A program made the translations under genes and the position numbers. The notes under the pieces are model-generated. The model saw only the letters and a program-made list of their open reading frames with translations, was not told the origin of the DNA and searched no databases. Shown here piece by piece: positions 1-6,942 of a stretch of 16,536 nt of DNA; within the stretch, counting starts at the first letter, position 1; every line of letters begins with the position of its first letter. The stretch spans positions 1-16,536 of the forward strand of contig DAIUAM010000054.1 of NCBI GenBank assembly GCA_036847185.1, given 5' to 3'. The stretch comes from UBA4738 sp002413305 (GTDB taxonomy: Bacteria > Actinomycetota > UBA4738).

Positions 1-2
1 GG

Positions 3-113
3 GTCCTCTCCGGATTGGTCGACCGCGACTACCTCACCGAGCGTGAGGCGACCGACTTCGGTTACGGCATCCTGGCCGGCAACAGCCGGCGCCTGCACGG
101 CATCGCCGGTTGA
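3..113 (+). CDS. C-terminal end of an amidohydrolase-family protein (partial)
   Basis: The frame is open from the left edge and ends at TGA 111-113, giving 36 residues. The tail ends in NSRRLHGIAG, which resembles the NArRLYgl helix that closes TIM-barrel amidohydrolases; the complete amidohydrolase later in the window ends in NARRLYGI. The start and all metal ligands lie outside the window, so activity and substrate cannot be judged. It is convergent with the amidotransferase gene that ends at 140. It may be a second amidohydrolase of the same pathway (inference). The family assignment rests on a short tail only. Confidence 0.55.
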   Translation, partial: VLSGLVDRDYLTEREATDFGYGILAGNSRRLHGIAG

Positions 114-139
114 CGCAACCGCGGTTGTCCGTTCTCCGG

Positions 140-865
140 CTACGCCGAGCGACGGGTGCCCGCCGCCATCGCTTCGCGAGCGAACGCCCTGAAGAAGGCC
201 CGGCCGCGCTCGTTGTGCACGGCGATCTCCTGAGCGATCTCGGCACGGAAGTCGTCGGGCTCCCTGCCCCACACCGCCTCGAGGCTGTCGCCCGCCTCGA
301 CGATCCACAACTCGAGTTCGTCGTTGGTGATCTCCGGGTGGAACTGCACGGCCAACGCCGACCCCACGCGGTAGGCCTGGTTCCCGCCGGTCGCGCCGAC
401 CGCGAGGAGCGTGGCGCCGTCGGGCGGATCGAACGTGTCCTCGTGCCACTGGAACGCGAGCGACCCGTCGGGGAAGGGCGCCAGCACGGCATCCGAGGCG
501 CCCTCGCCCACCATTCGGAGCGGCCTGAACCCGCACTCCCGTTCCGGCGCGATCGTCACCGGCGCGTCGCACGCCAGCGCCAGCAGCTGTGCCCCGAGAC
601 AGATCCCGAGCGTCGGCATCCCCAGGTCCACCGCCCGCCGCATCAGTGAACGCTCCTCGGCCAGGAACGGATAGTGCTCCTCGTCGACCGAGCTCATCGC
701 GCCGCCGAACACCACCACCGCGTCGAAGTCGTGCAACTCCGGCCAGCGTCCGTCGGTCTTCCACGCCTCGACCACCACGGGCTCCAGCCCCCCCGAACGA
801 AGGGCGTCCGGCGCGACGCCGAGGCTGTCGAGCGACTCGTGGCGGATGCACAGGGCCCGCTGCAT
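140..865 (-). CDS. Class I (triad) glutamine amidotransferase-like protein
   Basis: This 241-residue protein has the triad of class I amidotransferases: Cys89 in the nucleophile elbow GICLGAQLLA, and His176 and Glu178 in QFHPE. A further WHEDTFDPP motif (about 140-148) is typical of the stand-alone GMP-synthase-like branch. Such proteins hydrolyse glutamine or gamma-glutamyl amides through a thioester on Cys. No synthetase domain is attached. In putrescine breakdown PuuD, of the same fold, hydrolyses gamma-glutamyl-GABA, and aniline operons pair such a protein with a glutamine-synthetase-like enzyme. With a synthetase-like ligase and a permease nearby, gamma-glutamyl hydrolysis or transfer is the favoured role (inference). 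No Shine-Dalgarno is visible before the ATG, but a TAGACT box lies about 10 bases upstream, so the mRNA may be nearly leaderless. Confidence 0.85.
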   Translation of the reverse strand: MQRALCIRHESLDSLGVAPDALRSGGLEPVVVEAWKTDGRWPELHDFDAVVVFGGAMSSVDEEHYPFLAEERSLMRRAVDLGMPTLGICLGAQLLALACDAPVTIAPERECGFRPLRMVGEGASDAVLAPFPDGSLAFQWHEDTFDPPDGATLLAVGATGGNQAYRVGSALAVQFHPEITNDELELWIVEAGDSLEAVWGREPDDFRAEIAQEIAVHNERGRAFFRAFAREAMAAGTRRSA

Positions 866-874
866 GCGGCGGCC

Positions 875-880
875 AGTCTA
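875..880 (-). promoter_or_regulatory. Candidate -10 box for a near-leaderless amidotransferase transcript
   Basis: On the minus strand TAGACT (fits TANNNT) ends about 10 bases before the ATG at 865. Transcription would start within a few bases of the start codon, which agrees with the absence of a ribosome binding site. No good -35 box is seen at 16-18 bases. Confidence 0.3.
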
Positions 881-894
881 GCCCGGGGCGCGGT

Positions 895-923
895 TTGACT
901 CCGCCCGCGCGGAGCGGTATCTA
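895..923 (+). promoter_or_regulatory. Sigma-70-like promoter for the permease
   Basis: TTGACT (895-900) and TATCTA (918-923) are separated by exactly 17 bases, close to the vegetative consensus. The predicted transcript start near 930 gives a leader of about 85 bases before the permease ATG. The spacer holds a perfect inverted repeat, listed separately. Confidence 0.5.
899..914. promoter_or_regulatory. Candidate operator: inverted repeat in the promoter spacer
   Basis: CTCCGC and GCGGAG are perfect 6-base arms separated by CCGC. The repeat overlaps the last two bases of the -35 box and fills most of the spacer, so a bound repressor would block RNA polymerase. The IclR or Lrp regulators of this locus are candidates, but nothing in the sequence ties either one to the site. 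Confidence 0.4.
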
Positions 924-933
924 TGTTCCGTTG

Positions 934-999
934 TGGAGTCCCGGCGTTCCGGGATGCGGAACGCCGCTCCATCTGGGATCGCCGGAGGGTGAGCCGGCG
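934..999 (+). promoter_or_regulatory. Two hairpins in the permease mRNA leader
   Basis: The first hairpin has a perfect 9-bp stem GGCGTTCCG / CGGAACGCC (943-951, 957-965) with a 5-base loop, extended by an outer TGGAG / CTCCA pair (934-938, 967-971). The second has a perfect 6-bp stem CGCCGG / CCGGCG (980-985, 994-999) with an 8-base loop and ends next to the purine-rich ribosome binding site at 1000-1008. No T run follows either, so they are not simple intrinsic terminators. I do not recognise a known riboswitch class. A role in mRNA stability or translation control is possible. Confidence 0.4.
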
Positions 1000-1014
1000 A
1001 GGAAGGGAGAGCGG

Positions 1015-2529
1015 ATGGCGAAAGCCGATCTTCCGCGGGAGGTCCGTCACGAGCTGAAGGCGGGGACCCTTTCGACGACGGACGCCGTCGCCATGGCCAT
1101 CGCGGTGCTGTCACCGGCGATGGCGATGGCGTACAACACCACCGGCGCCGCGCTGTTCTCCGGCACGTCGACGCCCCTGGCGTTCCTCCTGGGCGGCATC
1201 GCGTGCCTGTCGCTGGCTTTCGTCGTGATCGGCTTCACGCGCCGCATGGCGTCGGCCGGCTACGCGTACACCTACTCGAGTCGCACGCTGGGCCCCAACG
1301 TCGGATTCTTGACCGGCTGGCTGTATTTCTTCGGGTTCTTCTGTTTCGTCCCGATGACCATGGGCGGCGTCGGCGGCTTCACCCGCGACCTCATCAAGGC
1401 CGAGCTGTGGCACGGCATGCCGAACTGGACGTGGTTCGTCATCTTCCTGATCGGGATGGGGCTGCTGCTTTTCTTCGTGATCACCGACGTCAAGCTCACC
1501 GCGAGGACCCAGCTGATCGTCGGTGTCATCACGGTGGCGATCATCGTGATCCTGGACCTCATCGTCACCGCGAAGGGAGGCAAGAGCGGGCAGACCCTCG
1601 CTCCGTTCACCTTCAGCCACACCGAGGCCGGCGGCTTCAGCGGCGTGTTCTACGGGATCATCTTCGGGGTGCTTTCCTACATAGGGTTCGAGACGGCCGC
1701 GGTGCTCGGCGAGGAGACGAGGAACCCGCGGCGGGCCATCCCGACCTCGATCATCGTGGCCGTCCTGTTCGCCATCGTCTTCTACGTCTGGACTACGTAC
1801 GTCATCGCCATCGGCGTGGGCGTGAACGAGGCGGGGTCGAAAGCGTGGGCCAGCAACCCGACCGTGCTCGCTAGCATCGCGCGGACCTTCTCAGGCGGCG
1901 CGATGTCGGTCCTCATCGATCTCGCCGCGATCCTGTCCGCGTTCGTGGTCTGCCTGGCGTGTGCCACGGCCGCGGCCCGCACGATGTTCGCGATGGGCCG
2001 CGAGGGGACCCTGCCCGCGTGGCTCGGCAAGACGCACCGCGAGTACAAGACGCCGGCGAACGCGACCGTGGCTATCGCCGTGCTCGCCACCATCGTGGCC
2101 GCCCTGGTCGGGTTCGGCTGGGGGTATGGGTCCGGTCCGTACACGGTCTACTACCTCTTGGCGGCGATCGGCGGGCTGGCAGTGACCATCGTGTACGTGG
2201 TGCTCTGCGCCGCGGGCATGGTCTGGTTCAAGCGCGAGGCTCGTAACTACAACGTCATCACGCACGGGGTGGTGCCCGTGATCGGTCTGGTCATCTTCGC
2301 GCTGGGCGTGTACGGCTCGATCTACTCGGGCGCCATCCCGCCGTGGCCGTACCGGATCATCCCGTACGCGAATCTGTTCTGGATCGTGGCCGGCATCGCG
2401 TTCCTGATGTACCTGCGCTCGACGCATCCGGAGCGCGTGGCGCAGATCGGGTCGATCCTCGGCGAAGAGGGTGGCGAGGAAGCGGCGTTGCTGGACCAGC
2501 CCACGGCCGCCACCGCGCCGACGGCCTGA
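1015..2529 (+). CDS. APC-superfamily amino acid/polyamine permease
   Basis: This 504-residue inner-membrane protein has about 12 hydrophobic segments, normal for the APC superfamily. The signature GFE at 224-226 followed by EETRNPRRAIP at 233-243 is the conserved transmembrane 6 and loop region of these secondary transporters, which import amino acids or polyamines by proton or ion symport. ATG 1015 is chosen because AAGGGAG (1002-1008) lies at good spacing; the open frame continues upstream to 589 but crosses the promoter and the divergent gene. The tail from about residue 485 is acidic and cytoplasmic. It stands 114 bases ahead of the amidohydrolase operon, so it probably supplies the substrate. 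Substrate class is inferred from the family and the neighbouring gamma-glutamyl ligase. Confidence 0.9.
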   Translation: MAKADLPREVRHELKAGTLSTTDAVAMAIAVLSPAMAMAYNTTGAALFSGTSTPLAFLLGGIACLSLAFVVIGFTRRMASAGYAYTYSSRTLGPNVGFLTGWLYFFGFFCFVPMTMGGVGGFTRDLIKAELWHGMPNWTWFVIFLIGMGLLLFFVITDVKLTARTQLIVGVITVAIIVILDLIVTAKGGKSGQTLAPFTFSHTEAGGFSGVFYGIIFGVLSYIGFETAAVLGEETRNPRRAIPTSIIVAVLFAIVFYVWTTYVIAIGVGVNEAGSKAWASNPTVLASIARTFSGGAMSVLIDLAAILSAFVVCLACATAAARTMFAMGREGTLPAWLGKTHREYKTPANATVAIAVLATIVAALVGFGWGYGSGPYTVYYLLAAIGGLAVTIVYVVLCAAGMVWFKREARNYNVITHGVVPVIGLVIFALGVYGSIYSGAIPPWPYRIIPYANLFWIVAGIAFLMYLRSTHPERVAQIGSILGEEGGEEAALLDQPTAATAPTA

Positions 2530-2552
2530 GGTGACGGGAACGTTCGGGGCAG

Positions 2553-2578
2553 CTGCCGGTCCGTCGTGGATCCGGCAG
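2553..2578 (+). promoter_or_regulatory. Inverted repeat between permease and amidohydrolase
   Basis: CTGCCGG (2553-2559) and CCGGCAG (2572-2578) form a perfect 7-bp stem with a 12-base loop. It is followed by a small GTCGC / GCGAC stem (2579-2583, 2589-2593). There is no T run. It may reduce read-through from the permease or protect its mRNA end; it could also be chance in such GC-rich DNA. Confidence 0.25.
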
Positions 2579-2643
2579 TCGCCTCGAGCGACAAGCCACC
2601 GTTCTCGGCCTGACGTCTCCCGATCCGGCCCGCGAGGTTGTCG

Positions 2644-3738
2644 TTGATCGACCAGCACGCGCATCCGTTCTCTCTGCGGGGAGGTCCGCTTGACCTCGCG
2701 GCGGTTTCGCTCGACGTACGCTACGACGCGGACGCCGACAGACGCAGGCACCGTGACGGCTCGGCCCGCCTGTTCCAGGAGCTCATGACCGTCCGCCTGT
2801 CCGAGCGGCTCGGGTGCGACGCCGAAGACCTGCCGGCGGCGCGCGCCGAGGCCGCCTTGGACTGGCGCGCGTACTGCGCGGGGTTGTTCGCGGATGCGGG
2901 CATCACGGACCTCGTCATGGACGCAGGCATCTCCGCCGAGGGAGGGTCCCAACTGGACGACCTCGGCCGCCTGTCGGGATGCGGGATCCATCCCATCTTC
3001 CGCCTCGAACCGATGGTCGACCGGCTCATCGAGGCCGGAGCCAGCGCGCGGGAGATCGTCACCGCTGTGGAGGAGGCGATGGCGAAGGCGGCGGCCGACG
3101 GCAATGTCGGGTTCAAGACGATCGCGGCGTACCGAACCGGTTTGCGCGTGGATCCCGATGCCACGGTGGCCGAGGCGGAGGCCTCCCTCGAGCGGGAGGC
3201 GAACGTCCCGGTGAGGCGGCGGGGGAAGGCATGCCGTGACCTGGTGCTTCGACGGGCCCTCGGGGTCGCGGCCGAGCTGCAGCTTCCCGTGCAGGTCCAC
3301 ACGGGGTTCGGGGATTCCGACATCCGGTTGGCCGAGGCCGACCCGCTGCTGCTCGAGGAGCTCCTGCGAACGCCCGAGGGGTCGACGGCGACGCTCGTGC
3401 TGATCCACGGGTCCTATCCGTGGCACGAGCAGCTCGCGTACCTCGCCACGGTCAAGCCGAACGTCTACGCGGAGCTCTCCCTGCACGTGCTCTTCTCCGC
3501 GCTCACCACGGCAGACCGGCTGCAGCGGATCCTCGACCTCGCGCCCGCCACGAAGGTCCTGGCCGGAACCGACGGCCACGGCGAGCCCGAGTTGTTCTGG
3601 TTCGGTGGATCCGTGCTTCGCGACGCGTGGACCGTCGTGGCCATGCGAATGCGCGAGGCGGGCGCGCGCCCGGCCTGGGTGGCCGACTGCGAGCGCATGG
3701 TCTTCGAGGACAACGCGAGGCGGCTCTATGGCATCTGA
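2644..3738 (+). CDS. FluG-type amidohydrolase (TIM-barrel metal-dependent hydrolase)
   Basis: The protein begins MIDQHAHPF, with the HxH metal motif at His5/His7. Later putative ligands are Lys158 (GFKTIAAYRTG), His219 (QVHTGFGD), His255 (IHGSYPWH) and Asp310 (GTDGHGEPE), and the tail ends NARRLYGI. This order matches the amidohydrolase half of fungal FluG, whose other half is a glutamine synthetase domain; bacteria often carry the halves as separate genes, as here. The likely reaction is hydrolysis of an amide, perhaps a gamma-glutamyl amide; the true substrate is unknown. TTG 2644 (364 residues) is preferred because GAGG at 2634-2637 lies 6 bases before it; TTG 2638 would sit directly on that site. 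The gene overlaps the IclR gene by 11 bases. Confidence 0.85.
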   Translation: MIDQHAHPFSLRGGPLDLAAVSLDVRYDADADRRRHRDGSARLFQELMTVRLSERLGCDAEDLPAARAEAALDWRAYCAGLFADAGITDLVMDAGISAEGGSQLDDLGRLSGCGIHPIFRLEPMVDRLIEAGASAREIVTAVEEAMAKAAADGNVGFKTIAAYRTGLRVDPDATVAEAEASLEREANVPVRRRGKACRDLVLRRALGVAAELQLPVQVHTGFGDSDIRLAEADPLLLEELLRTPEGSTATLVLIHGSYPWHEQLAYLATVKPNVYAELSLHVLFSALTTADRLQRILDLAPATKVLAGTDGHGEPELFWFGGSVLRDAWTVVAMRMREAGARPAWVADCERMVFEDNARRLYGI

Positions 3739-4492
3739 CCGGCCGGTGGTGCAGTCGCTCGACCGCGCGCTGTCGATCCTCGACGTCCTCCGGCTCTCCG
3801 ACGGCGACCTCGCACTCGGGGATGTCGCGGCGCGGACCGGACTGCCGAAGTCCACGACGCACCGACTGCTGTCCACGCTGGAGCGCCGAGGGCTGGTGGC
3901 GCGCGATCAGCTCGGAGGGGCGTACCGGCTCGCCACGAAGACGTTCGCGCCGGTCGGGGCCGGACCGGGCGTTCGGCAGGTCTTGGAGGAGCTCGCGTCG
4001 CGATCGGGCGAGACCGCCAACCTCGGCGCGCTCGTCGGCAGCGAGGTGCTGTACGTCGATCGCGCGGACTCTCCGCATGCGCTGCGGTGGCAGCTCGGGG
4101 TGGGCAGCCGGGTACCCACGCACTGTTCGGCGTTGGGCAAGGCGATCCTCGCGTCATTGCCGCCGGCGGAGGCGTCGCCCCGCGTGCCTCGCAGGCTGAA
4201 GGGCTACACGGACGCGACGATCACGGATCGGGGGGGCCTCCTGGCGGAACTGGCGCTGACCCGGAAGCGGGGCTACGCCCTCGACAACGAGGAGTTCATG
4301 GATGGCGTACGGTGCGTGGCCGTGCCCGTCGGTCGGGGCCGTGAGGTCGGACACGCCATCTCGCTGGCCGGACCGGCGTTCCGCCTCACCGTCGCGCTGG
4401 CGGAGCGCCTCGTCGGTGAGCTCCAGCAGGCCGCCGAGCGCATCGGGATGGTCTTGGCCGTGGATCAGCTCGCACCTCCCTCCGGCGCGTGA
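3728..4492 (+). CDS. IclR-family transcriptional regulator
   Basis: This 254-residue protein has the IclR layout: an N-terminal winged helix-turn-helix (about 8-70) with the recognition segment ARTGLPKSTTHRLLSTLE, and a C-terminal effector domain with the typical THCSALGKAIL motif near 131-141. IclR proteins bind operators as dimers or tetramers and respond to small carboxylic acids or other pathway intermediates. Its ATG lies inside the amidohydrolase gene (11-base overlap), and its TGA overlaps the GTG of the next gene, so it is translated as part of the operon. This position suggests autoregulation together with the enzymes. The ligand is unknown. Confidence 0.9.
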   Translation: MASDRPVVQSLDRALSILDVLRLSDGDLALGDVAARTGLPKSTTHRLLSTLERRGLVARDQLGGAYRLATKTFAPVGAGPGVRQVLEELASRSGETANLGALVGSEVLYVDRADSPHALRWQLGVGSRVPTHCSALGKAILASLPPAEASPRVPRRLKGYTDATITDRGGLLAELALTRKRGYALDNEEFMDGVRCVAVPVGRGREVGHAISLAGPAFRLTVALAERLVGELQQAAERIGMVLAVDQLAPPSGA

Positions 4493-5658
4493 GCGATGCG
4501 AAGCGGGCCACGCCCGTCGAACTGACCGAGGTCCTCGAGGTCGCCATGACGGTGGTCGAACCGTTCGTCACGAGCTTCGGCGTGACGAGCACCCGGCACG
4601 TCGTCGTCGTCCGCGTCACCGACGCGGAGGGCGCCGTCGGGTGGGGCGAGGCCGCGCCGCTCGACCACCCCTACTACCTGCCCGACACGGTGGCCGGCGC
4701 GTTCTCCACGATCGTGGACTACGCCGCTCCGCTCTGTCTTCGGGCCGGCGCGACGACGGGGCTGGATGCTGCCGACGCCATGGCGCCGATCCGCGGGAAC
4801 ACGTTCGCCCGTGCGGGCGTAGAGGCGGCGTTCTGGGCGCTGGAGGGCGAGCGGTCCGGCCGCTCGTTGCGCGACCTGGTCCGCGGGACGCGCGAACGCA
4901 TCGAGGTCGGCGAGAGTATCGGCATCAAGCCTTCCATCGACGACACGCTCGAGGAGGTCGGGCTCCGGCTTCGCGAAGGCTACCGGCGGATCAAGCTGAA
5001 GATCCGGCCCGGCTGGGACCTCGACATCGTGCTTGCCGTGCGGGAGGCATTCGGCGACATCGTCCTGCAGGTCGACGCGAACGGTGGGTACACGCTCGGC
5101 GACGCCGAGCACCTCGCCAAGTTCGACGAGTTCGATCTCGTCTGTATCGAGCAGCCGCTGCCGTTCGACGACCTGCTCGGCCACGCCGAGCTGCAGCGGC
5201 GCCTAGCCACGCCCATCTGTCTCGACGAGAGCCTGCGCTCGGCGGACGACGTTCGCAGGGCCTTCCGCATCGGTGCGTGCCGCAACGTGAACCTCAAGCC
5301 CGGCCGCGTCGGCGGGATCACCGAGTCGCTGGAGATCCACGGGTTGTGCGTGAGCGAGGGTGTGCCGCTGTGGTGCGGTGGAATGCTCGAGTCGGGCATC
5401 GGGCGCGCGTCGAACCTCGCGCTGGCCAGCCTGCCCGGCTTCACCCAGCCGGCCGACATGTCCCCCAACCCGGTCCTGTTCGCCGAGGACCTGATCGACC
5501 CGACCTACCGGGTCGACCCCGACGGCTGCATCGTCGTCCCCACCGCCGCGGGCCTGGGCTTCGAGGCCAGCGAGGAGCGCGTGCGGGCCAGGACCGTCCG
5601 GCGCGTGGAGCTCGACGCAGGAGGAAACGTCCGTACCGACGAGAGGAGCGACGAGTGA
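4489..5658 (+). CDS. menC: Enolase-superfamily enzyme: o-succinylbenzoate synthase / N-succinylamino acid racemase type
   Basis: The 389-residue protein has the capping domain and barrel of the muconate-lactonizing subgroup. Catalytic Lys171 is in KLKIRPGWD, metal ligands are Asp196 (DANGG), Glu221 (IEQPL) and Asp246 (LDES), and the second catalytic lysine is Lys270 (NLKPGRVGG); GGMLESGIGR (297-306) is characteristic of the OSBS/NSAR family. Members make o-succinylbenzoate in menaquinone synthesis, racemise N-succinylamino acids, or do both. No other menaquinone gene is present, so racemisation of an N-acylated amino acid in this pathway is more likely, although no N-succinyltransferase or desuccinylase is seen either. 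The symbol denotes the family rather than a proven function. The GTG start overlaps the upstream TGA (GTGA), and the 3' end overlaps the cupin gene in the same way. Confidence 0.85.
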   Translation: MSDAKRATPVELTEVLEVAMTVVEPFVTSFGVTSTRHVVVVRVTDAEGAVGWGEAAPLDHPYYLPDTVAGAFSTIVDYAAPLCLRAGATTGLDAADAMAPIRGNTFARAGVEAAFWALEGERSGRSLRDLVRGTRERIEVGESIGIKPSIDDTLEEVGLRLREGYRRIKLKIRPGWDLDIVLAVREAFGDIVLQVDANGGYTLGDAEHLAKFDEFDLVCIEQPLPFDDLLGHAELQRRLATPICLDESLRSADDVRRAFRIGACRNVNLKPGRVGGITESLEIHGLCVSEGVPLWCGGMLESGIGRASNLALASLPGFTQPADMSPNPVLFAEDLIDPTYRVDPDGCIVVPTAAGLGFEASEERVRARTVRRVELDAGGNVRTDERSDE

Positions 5659-6155
5659 ACGAACAGAGCGAGCAGGGCGAGCCCGTCCAATACTTCAAGC
5701 TGCGCGAGGAGTTCGAGATCGACCCCGAGAACCCGCCCCGGTGGGTCGACCTGCAAAGGGACGTGCTCGGACTGAACCTCGAGCCCGGGCTGGTCCTGCG
5801 CCCGGTGTTCGGGCGCAACCTGACCATGAGCTTCGTCTACATGGAGCCGCACAGCGTGGCCCCCGTCCACTCGCACCCGCAGGAGCAGATCGGCACGATG
5901 ATCGAGGGCTCCTACGAGTTCGACCTGGCCGGCGAGAAGCGCTGGGTCCACAAGGGCGAGGTGTACGTCGTCCCGCCGTTCGTCCCGCACGGCGCCGTGA
6001 CCGGCGACGAGCCGTGCCTGGCCCTGGACGTCTTCTCGCCGCCGCGGGAAGCCTTCGCCGAGCTCATGGAGCAAGCCCTGCGGGAACGAGCCGAGGCCGA
6101 CGCCGAGTCGACCGGCGCCGGTTCGCAGATCCCGCCGGATGACGATCCTCGGTGA
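5655..6155 (+). CDS. Small single-domain cupin protein (first paralogue)
   Basis: This 166-residue protein has one cupin barrel. Metal-site residues are His72 and His74 with Glu77 (VHSHPQEQ) in motif 1 and His112 (VPPFVPHG) in motif 2, followed by the distinctive DVFSPPRE at 125-132. Such cupins may bind a metal and act as an isomerase, lyase or dioxygenase, or only bind a ligand; the sequence does not decide. The GTG start overlaps the TGA of the racemase-like gene (GTGA), so translation is probably coupled. It is the last gene of the plus-strand operon and ends 3 bases from the stop codon of the convergent SDR gene. The tail after residue 145 is charged and probably disordered. A second cupin at 6943-7383 is clearly related. 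Confidence 0.8.
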   Translation: MNEQSEQGEPVQYFKLREEFEIDPENPPRWVDLQRDVLGLNLEPGLVLRPVFGRNLTMSFVYMEPHSVAPVHSHPQEQIGTMIEGSYEFDLAGEKRWVHKGEVYVVPPFVPHGAVTGDEPCLALDVFSPPREAFAELMEQALRERAEADAESTGAGSQIPPDDDPR

Positions 6156-6158
6156 CGG

Positions 6159-6941
6159 CTACAGGTACTTGCCCATGCCGCCGGCGACGTCGATGGACGC
6201 GCCGGTGATGTAGCTCGCGCGGTCGCTCGCCAGGAAGGCCACGATGCCGCTCACCTCATCGGGGCGGCCGAACCGCCCGAGCGGCACCTCGCCCTCCGCC
6301 ATGTTCGCGAAGAACTCCTCGGGCGAGACGTCCGGGGCGCGCTGGCGACGGATGTTCTCCCATTGTGGCGTCACGACGAACCCGATGTTCACGCTGTTCA
6401 CCAGGACATTGTCCCTGGCCACCTCCATGGACAGCGCCTTCGTGAAGGCGAGACACGCGGCGCGGTCCGTCGACGTGGCGAAGAATGTCGGGTCCGGATA
6501 CTTCCCGTAGATCGCGTTGATGTTCAAGATGCGGCCGTGCCCGCTCTCGCGAACGTGCGGCAGCGCCTCGCGCGAACACCGGATCATCGAGAACAGCTTC
6601 ACGTCCAGGTCCTCGCGCCAGTCCTCGTCGGTGAGCGTCTCGAAGTTCCCCGGATGGGCTCGGCCCGCGTTGTTGACCAGGATATCGATGCCGCCCAACG
6701 CCTCGGCCGACTCGGCGATGAACTCGCGAACCTGCGAGGGATCCGTCACGTCGGCAGGCCGCGCGTACACCGTCACGCCGAACGCCGACAGCTCCTTGCC
6801 GGCCCGTTCGACCTCCTCTTCGTGACGAGCGCAGATCGCGATGCCGCAACCCTCGCGAGCCAGCTCCTCGGCGATCTCTCGCCCCAAGCCCTTCGAGCCG
6901 CCGGTGACGACCGCGGCGCGTCCCTGCAGCCCGAGGTCCAC
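6159..6941 (-). CDS. Short-chain dehydrogenase/reductase with a substituted active site
   Basis: This 260-residue protein has the classical SDR frame: the nucleotide-binding GGSKGLG (14-20), NNAG (90-93), and a C-terminal ASYITGASIDVAGG that closes a FabG-like fold. The usual Asn-Ser-Tyr-Lys tetrad is not present. At the aligned positions I read Lys115 (DVKLFS), Ala143 (NINAIYGK), Thr156 and Arg160 (ATSTDRAA). The flanking sequence is well kept and the frame intact, so this looks like a divergent subfamily rather than decay. Whether it reduces or oxidises a carbonyl with NAD(P) is uncertain; product labels such as 3-oxoacyl-ACP reductase should be treated with caution. The GTG start lies 1 base after the cupin stop, making it the last gene of the aminotransferase-cupin-SDR operon. 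Confidence 0.85.
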   Translation of the reverse strand: MDLGLQGRAAVVTGGSKGLGREIAEELAREGCGIAICARHEEEVERAGKELSAFGVTVYARPADVTDPSQVREFIAESAEALGGIDILVNNAGRAHPGNFETLTDEDWREDLDVKLFSMIRCSREALPHVRESGHGRILNINAIYGKYPDPTFFATSTDRAACLAFTKALSMEVARDNVLVNSVNIGFVVTPQWENIRRQRAPDVSPEEFFANMAEGEVPLGRFGRPDEVSGIVAFLASDRASYITGASIDVAGGMGKYL

Positions 6942-6942
6942 C

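Noticed and set aside
934..971. Intrinsic terminator of a transcript entering from the left
   Set aside because: No T run follows the stem, and it lies downstream of a good promoter inside the permease leader.
934..999. Guanidine or other known riboswitch
   Set aside because: The loops (GGATG and AGGGTGAG) lack the ACGR or other conserved motifs I know; only the hairpins are supported.
589..1014. N-terminal extension of the permease frame by about 142 residues
   Set aside because: It crosses the amidotransferase gene, the promoter and the leader hairpins, is rich in Arg, Pro and Ser, and ATG 1015 has a good ribosome binding site.
1891..3876. 661-codon minus-strand open frame
   Set aside because: It is the antisense shadow of the permease and amidohydrolase genes, with low-complexity Arg/His/Glu composition and no motif.
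4302..5654. Upstream part of the 617-codon frame that contains the first cupin
   Set aside because: It is out of frame with the IclR and racemase genes, which have clear motifs; only the part from GTG 5655 is cupin.
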